Origin: Betaproteobacteria bacterium
Lineage (GTDB): Bacteria; Pseudomonadota; Gammaproteobacteria; Burkholderiales; SG8-41
DNA length: 45,447 bases
Assembly: GCA_016192825.1 (NCBI GenBank)
Contig: JACPTK010000082.1
Span: 1 to 45,447 of the forward strand
Reading direction: 5' to 3'
Positions within the stretch are counted from its first letter, which is position 1. Each line of letters starts with the position of its first letter. The position numbers and the translations under genes were made by a program. This document shows positions 41,669-45,447 of the stretch, piece by piece. Under the pieces are notes generated by a model, which was not told where the DNA came from, made no database searches, and saw only the letters and a program-made list of their open reading frames with translations.

Positions 41669-42073
41669 ATGGCTCGCAAAGCCCCAGAAAACCCCAAGTG
41701 TCTGTTTTGCTCCATCCCGCCCGACCAGATCCTGATCGAGCGTCCGCTCGCGCTGGCGAAGCGTGACGGCTACCCGGTCAGCAAGGGCCACACCCTGATC
41801 ATTCCGCGCCGGCATGTCGAGTCATTCTTCGGCACAACCGAAGAAGAGCAGCGAGAGATGCTGAAACTCCTCGACGAGGCGAAAGCGATCCTCGACCGCG
41901 AGCACAAGCCCGACGGCTACAACATCGGGATCAACAACGGCGCTGCTGCAGGGCAGACGGTGATGCACCTCCATATTCATCTCATTCCGCGCTACGCCGG
42001 CGACGCGGCCGACGCGCGCGGGGGCGTGCGGTGGATCTTTCCGGACAAGGCGGCGTACTGGAAAAAGAAATAG
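41669..42073 (+). CDS. HIT family protein
   Basis: A 134-residue protein, ATG 41669. CLFCSIP is near the N-terminus, then KGHTLIIPRRHV, YNIGINNGAAAGQTV and the histidine triad HLHIHLIPR at about residues 99-107. HIT proteins hydrolyse or transfer nucleotides (Hint/Fhit-like). The sequence looks intact. Spacer repeats (ACAGGATT units) follow its stop. Confidence 0.95.
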   Translation: MARKAPENPKCLFCSIPPDQILIERPLALAKRDGYPVSKGHTLIIPRRHVESFFGTTEEEQREMLKLLDEAKAILDREHKPDGYNIGINNGAAAGQTVMHLHIHLIPRYAGDAADARGGVRWIFPDKAAYWKKK

Positions 42074-42112
42074 ACAGGATTAACAGGATTTACAGGATTA
42101 GAACAAACTATA
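42074..42112. repeat. ACAGGATT tandem words
   Basis: Immediately after the HIT stop, ACAGGATT occurs three times at 9-base spacing. Similar words occur at 38457-38480 (GGACAGGATTTGCAGGATTA), also between accessory genes. The function is unknown. Confidence 0.7.
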
Positions 42113-42174
42113 ACTATTCCCCTCCTGCCTGAAGAGGGGGCGCACAGCGAAGCGGCGGGGGTGGTGGGAGGGAC

Positions 42175-43209
42175 ATGAACGACGTAGCAATCCAGATCGC
42201 GCAGTTGGAGTTTCTGACCAAGCTCCAGCGCATTCTGGGTGAAGGACTATTCAGCGCGAGCTACAAGTATGCCTTGTTGCTTTCGCTCGCCGAATTGAGT
42301 GTCGAGCAATCCATTCCGTCCGATGGCACGTTGCGAATCGAGTTGGACGAGTTGGCGGGGCGATTCATAACGCTGTACTGGCGGCAGGTCGCTCCGTTCA
42401 AAGGCCGGCTGCTGGCTCAAAACGCCGGCCGTCAGGCCAGCATCATCAGCAAGATTTCAGCGTTCAAGTCCGTTGCACCGACACTCGCCGTCGCGCGAAG
42501 CCGCACGCAGTGGCCGCGATTGGTTCATGAAGTCGGCCGGCTGCTGGTAGAGATGCCGCTGTGGAAACTCCAGCGAGTAGGTGAGGAACGGTTGGACTTT
42601 CTCTACGAGGAACGTCTCACCGACCGCAGCATCGTCCTGCGGCCCGGCGTAGCCGCCTGCTTCCGCGCGCAGTTCGGAGTCGTGCAGGCGTTGGTCCAGT
42701 CGGCCTGGCTGTCGTTCGTTCAGCGCCTGCCGCCGAACCGGCCGATCCTCGGCTCGATGACCGATCTCGCGGACTTCCTCTTTGGCGCCGAGCGCAGCGG
42801 CTTGCGCGTGATCGCCGACGGATTGCTCGGGCTGCAGAAGGGCGGCTGTTTTTACTGCGGTGGGAGGGTCCGCGACGGCGGCGATGTGGACCATTTCATT
42901 CCATGGTCACGCTACCCGCTCGATCTCGGGCACAACTTCGTGCTGGCGCATGCGTCCTGCAATCAGGACAAGCGCGACATGCTGGCGGCCGCCGGCCATC
43001 TCCAGCGCTGGATCGAGCGCAACGATAGTCAGGCAGGTGTGCTCGATGAGGTGTTCAACGCTGCCCGTTTTCCCTTCGACGCGGATGCTTCGTCAAGCGT
43101 TGCAGAGTGGGCCTATGAGAACGCCGAGCGGGCGGGGGCGCTGGTGTGGGTCAGGCGCAACGGCCAGACCTCGCGCCTGACAGCGGAGTGGCGGGAATAT
43201 TTGAAATAG
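42175..43209 (+). CDS. HNH endonuclease family protein
   Basis: A 344-residue protein, ATG 42175. The HNH site is at about residues 223-265: GGCFYCGGRV, DVDHFIPWSRYP (the DH of the first strand) and NFVLAHASCNQDKRDML. The N-terminal 200 residues are helical and unrecognised. It may act in defence or as an orphan nuclease. Its N-terminus has a deleted duplicate at 38338-38418. Confidence 0.85.
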   Translation: MNDVAIQIAQLEFLTKLQRILGEGLFSASYKYALLLSLAELSVEQSIPSDGTLRIELDELAGRFITLYWRQVAPFKGRLLAQNAGRQASIISKISAFKSVAPTLAVARSRTQWPRLVHEVGRLLVEMPLWKLQRVGEERLDFLYEERLTDRSIVLRPGVAACFRAQFGVVQALVQSAWLSFVQRLPPNRPILGSMTDLADFLFGAERSGLRVIADGLLGLQKGGCFYCGGRVRDGGDVDHFIPWSRYPLDLGHNFVLAHASCNQDKRDMLAAAGHLQRWIERNDSQAGVLDEVFNAARFPFDADASSSVAEWAYENAERAGALVWVRRNGQTSRLTAEWREYLK

Positions 43210-43308
43210 CGCGCTTTGCGACCCGTGGCCTGTCACTCACCAGCGGCTCTCCCGACCCCGAGCGGGCGCTTTCGGCCGGCAACCGGATATCCCAATTAAG
43301 GTATAGTC

Positions 43309-43431
43309 CAGAAAAAGTCGAAGTCCGGCATCGAAACGCCGAAGCAGGACATTGAGCTGATATGGAAAAGATTGCAGGTGGCCGCCAGGCGCGCCAAGGA
43401 GCTGAAAGATGAGCAAGCACAAGGTAAGTGA
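43309..43431 (+). pseudogene. C-terminal relic of a Gp49-like toxin
   Basis: The frame reads QKKSKSGIETPKQDIELIWK and ends in TGA (43429-43431), matching the last 30-40 residues of the toxin at 39664-40047. The first two thirds, including the catalytic core, are missing: a GTATAG promoter-like box (43301-43306) now lies right before the tail. It overlaps the antitoxin start by 23 bases, as in the intact pair. Confidence 0.7.
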
Positions 43432-43753
43432 ACGCGCAGCGGTGTACGTCGGGAGCGGGAACGTTTACGCCGATCTCGGGTACCCGGACGCCGATGAAAT
43501 GCTGGTGAAAGCCCAGCTTGTTTCCAAGATCGCAGAAATCATCCAGCGCCGCGGGCTCACCCAGGTCGAAGCTGCCAGGCTGCTGGGGCTCACCCAGCCC
43601 AAGATTTCCGCAATGCTGCGCGGCCAGTTTCGGGGTTTCTCCGAGCGGAAGTTGATCGACTGCCTGACGGGCCTCGGACGCGACGTGCAGATCGTGATCA
43701 AGGAACCAACCCGGCGCCGCGCGGGCGGCAAGCTCACCGTCGTTGTCGCCTGA
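43409..43753 (+). CDS. XRE-family HTH antitoxin, orphan
   Basis: A 114-residue protein, ATG 43409. VYADLGYPDADEMLVKAQL resembles the N-terminus of the antitoxin at 40028. The HTH is RGLTQVEAARLLGLTQPKISAM, with FRGFSERKLIDCLTGLGRDV behind it. Its toxin gene survives only as a C-terminal stump, so it may act as an anti-addiction or regulatory protein. Confidence 0.9.
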   Translation: MSKHKVSERAAVYVGSGNVYADLGYPDADEMLVKAQLVSKIAEIIQRRGLTQVEAARLLGLTQPKISAMLRGQFRGFSERKLIDCLTGLGRDVQIVIKEPTRRRAGGKLTVVVA

Positions 43754-43850
43754 CCCGTCACTGCGTCACGGGGTTTAGGCTTAAACGGCGTGATTCGTTG
43801 CTCGTTTCTCGGATGGCTTGAAAGAAGTGGCTCGTTACTTGTTGCTCGTG

Positions 43851-43955
43851 GCTGGTAGCTCGTAGCTGGCGGCTGGTAGCTGGTAGCTCGTAGCTGGCGG
43901 CTGGTAGCTGGTAGCTCGTAGCTGGCGGCTGGTAGCTGGTAGCTCGTAGCTGGTG
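43851..43955. repeat. Heptanucleotide tandem array, 15 units
   Basis: Fifteen consecutive 7-bp units of three types, GCTGGTA (A), GCTCGTA (B) and GCTGGCG (C), ordered A B C A A B C A A B C A A B, with a final variant GCTGGTG. A higher-order 28-bp period (A A B C) is clear. There is no spacer structure, so this is not CRISPR. It sits in a non-coding gap between accessory genes. Confidence 0.9.
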
Positions 43956-44043
43956 AGTAGACTCCCGCGCTGCGGGGGTCATCCTTCTTCCTTCTGCCTT
44001 AGGGTTCCGCCATGAGTCACGGTTTATCGAGCCTGTTTGCCGA

Positions 44044-44598
44044 ATGAAGCTGACGCTGCCCGAGAACTCCCTGTTCGCCATCCTGCTGCGCTCGCGGTGG
44101 TGGGTGAGTCTGCTCGTCGCGCTGGGCGCCTTCGCCGTCGTGCGGCTCTTCCTGGACGCGGTCTTTGCCTTCTTTGCCGCGTTGCCGTTCATCGTGATCG
44201 CCGTGATGGCCTGGTGGAAACAGCGCGGCGTGCCGAGCGGCGCGCGGCTCGAGGCGGCGATCGACACGCTGCGCGCGATGACGTGGGAGGAGTTCGCCCG
44301 CGCGCTGGAGCAGGGGTACCGGCGGGAGGGCTACACCGTGAAGCGCGTGGAAGGCGCGGCCGACTTCGAACTGGAGAAAGCGGGCCGATTGTCGCTCGTG
44401 GCGGCGAAGCGGTGGAAGGCATCGCGCACGGGAGTGGAGCCCTTGAAGGAATTGGCGGCCGCGGGGGAGGCGCGAGGCGCGGCGGAGTGCGTGTACGTGC
44501 TGGCGGGCGAGATGACTCAGAACGCCCAGGGGTTTGCGGAGAAGACGAACATCAAATGGGTGCGGAGCGCGGATCTCGTGAAACTGACCGCCGGGTGA
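44044..44598 (+). CDS. Membrane-anchored restriction endonuclease-like (Mrr-cat) protein
   Basis: A 184-residue protein, ATG 44044. Two N-terminal hydrophobic segments (about 18-34 and 38-55) are followed by MTWEEFARALEQGYRREGYTVKRVEGAADFELEK, the start of an Mrr-like restriction endonuclease fold, and LSLVAAKRWKAS. The catalytic Q/E-x-K position has Ala-Lys, so activity is uncertain. The C-terminal ECVYVLAGEMTQNAQGFA fits the fold. Function unknown. Confidence 0.75.
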   Translation: MKLTLPENSLFAILLRSRWWVSLLVALGAFAVVRLFLDAVFAFFAALPFIVIAVMAWWKQRGVPSGARLEAAIDTLRAMTWEEFARALEQGYRREGYTVKRVEGAADFELEKAGRLSLVAAKRWKASRTGVEPLKELAAAGEARGAAECVYVLAGEMTQNAQGFAEKTNIKWVRSADLVKLTAG

Positions 44599-44783
44599 AG
44601 CCCGGCGGCAAGATCCAAGGCCGGAACGGCGTGACTCGTGACTGGTGACTCGACTCCCGCACTGCGGGTGTCCGTTCACCGTTCACTGTTCATCGGGTTA
44701 GGTCTTCCTTCATCTTTCTGACTTCTGCTTTCGGTAAACCTTTCGCCCCGGCTCCGCGTTGCTTCCGTCGGAGGAGGGCTCCC

Positions 44784-45310
44784 ATGGGTGGAAAGCGTAA
44801 ACAGGCGGCCGGGCATGGCATGATCCCGATCGAGCGGATCACGCGCGCCATCCTGTTGATCCGTGGACAAAAAGTAATGCTCGACGAAGCATTGGCAGCG
44901 CTATATGAAGTGGAGGTGAAGGTCCTGAATCAGGCGGTCAAGCGCAGCGCCGACCGCTTCCCGGCAGACTTCATGTTTCAATTGACTGCCGAAGAAGCTG
45001 CGCGTCTAAGGTCCAAATTGTGACCTTAGAGACCGGGCGTGGAAAATACCTGCCCTATGCGTTCACAGAGCAAGGCGTCGCCATGCTCTCCAGCGTGCTG
45101 CGCAGCAAGCGGGCCGTTCACGTGAATATCGAAATCATGCGGGCGTTTGTGCAGCTTCGGCAGATGCTGTCCTCGCACGCCGACCTGGCCCGCGAGCCGG
45201 AAGCGCTGGAGAAGAGATACGACGCGCAGTTCAGGGCCGTGTTCGACGCCATCCGCGAGCTCATGACCCCGCCCGGGCCACCGAGGAAGCGGCCGATAGG
45301 GTTTACCTAG
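44784..45310 (+). pseudogene. ORF6N-domain protein, frameshifted
   Basis: The first frame (44784-45023) has [19 protein letters not shown] and [20 protein letters not shown], the ORF6N domain of phage and accessory elements. It stops at TGA 45021-45023. The next frame, entered at GTG 45020, continues with [20 protein letters not shown]. One extra A in the CCAAATTG stretch would restore one frame. A few residues before YLPYAF are also missing. Coupled translation at GTGA is possible, but a pseudogene is likelier. Confidence 0.75.
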
Positions 45311-45395
45311 CAGCCTGTCGGACTTGGCGTGATCAACGATCGGGGTGAATGCATGGGACATCGCTCCTGGTTATCTCCGAGCCGACAGGCTGCTA
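45308..45395. mobile_element. 88-bp element with TAGCAGCCTGTCGG terminal inverted repeats
   Basis: TAGCAGCCTGTCGG (45308-45321) and its perfect complement (45382-45395) flank 60 bases with no coding content. The arms match the palindrome at 595-630. The first TAG is the stop codon of the ORF6N reading frame. It looks like a miniature inverted-repeat element. Confidence 0.7.
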
Positions 45396-45447
45396 ATGAG
45401 TGATTTATTGGCTTGTAACCATCATTCAGGTTCCCTGCATCCGGTGC

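Noticed and set aside
43851-43955. CRISPR array
   Set aside because: Units are 7 bp with no unique spacers and no cas genes nearby.
43758-44267. Minus-strand frame with repeated ATSYQLPA-type peptides
   Set aside because: The peptide repeats are only the translation of the heptamer array in an antisense frame.

Overview
The window looks like a chromosomal segment of a high-GC betaproteobacterium, probably Burkholderiales. It carries seven periplasmic receptors of the Bug/TctC (tripartite tricarboxylate transporter) family, two CysB-like LysR regulators, and clusters of oddly assorted catabolic enzymes (UbiD, MmgE/PrpD, hydantoinase/oxoprolinase, amidohydrolase, molybdenum hydroxylase). No rRNA, tRNA or complete insertion sequence was recognised.

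The most notable content is a set of three in-frame UGA codons, each followed at once by Gly-Ser-Cys (UGSC motif). Genes at 778-2508 (-) and 21298-22929 (+) read as selenoproteins of about 576 and 543 residues. Each has an N-terminal UGSC domain with selenocysteine near residue 100, fused to a second conserved domain of unknown function. A third copy at 15552-16382 keeps the UGA-Gly-Ser-Cys and an identical 19-nt hairpin, but has lost its N-terminus and internal segments and runs into the tail of a PrpD gene. Both intact copies sit beside an amidohydrolase and a Bug receptor. Selenocysteine machinery (selA, selB, selC, selD) is not in the window.

Layout. 1-777: relic of a REP-associated transposase and a nested palindromic mini-element. 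778-4672: selenoprotein 1 divergent from an amidohydrolase and a Bug receptor. 4814-10615 (-): MmgE/PrpD, TctB, TctA, TctC and an HMGL-like protein, the only complete tripartite transporter here. 10702-15385 (-): UbiD decarboxylase with an overlapping zinc-ribbon miniprotein, two Bug receptors and an ornithine-cyclodeaminase-like enzyme. 15552-16821: chimeric, deletion-scarred genes. 16839-22929 (+): molybdenum hydroxylase large subunit, Bug receptor, amidohydrolase, selenoprotein 2. 22945-24731: dimeric alpha/beta-barrel protein divergent from a CysB-like regulator. 24760-28070: toxin-antitoxin relic, D-2-hydroxyacid dehydrogenase, nucleotidyltransferase pair, cold-shock protein, small conserved protein. 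28252-38289: second CysB-like regulator divergent from an AtuA / DUF4387 / HyuA / HyuB / Bug / HpaI operon, then a further Bug receptor. 38290-45447: accessory strip of toxin-antitoxin pairs, HNH and Mrr-like nucleases, a HIT protein, broken genes and repeat-rich spacers.

The catabolic blocks appear to import small organic acids through Bug receptors and process them with decarboxylases, hydrolases, dehydrogenases and aldolases under CysB-like regulators. The substrates cannot be read from sequence. Many genes in the window show internal deletions that often preserve frame, so this is either an active gene-decay zone or partly an assembly artefact. Raw reads would decide.
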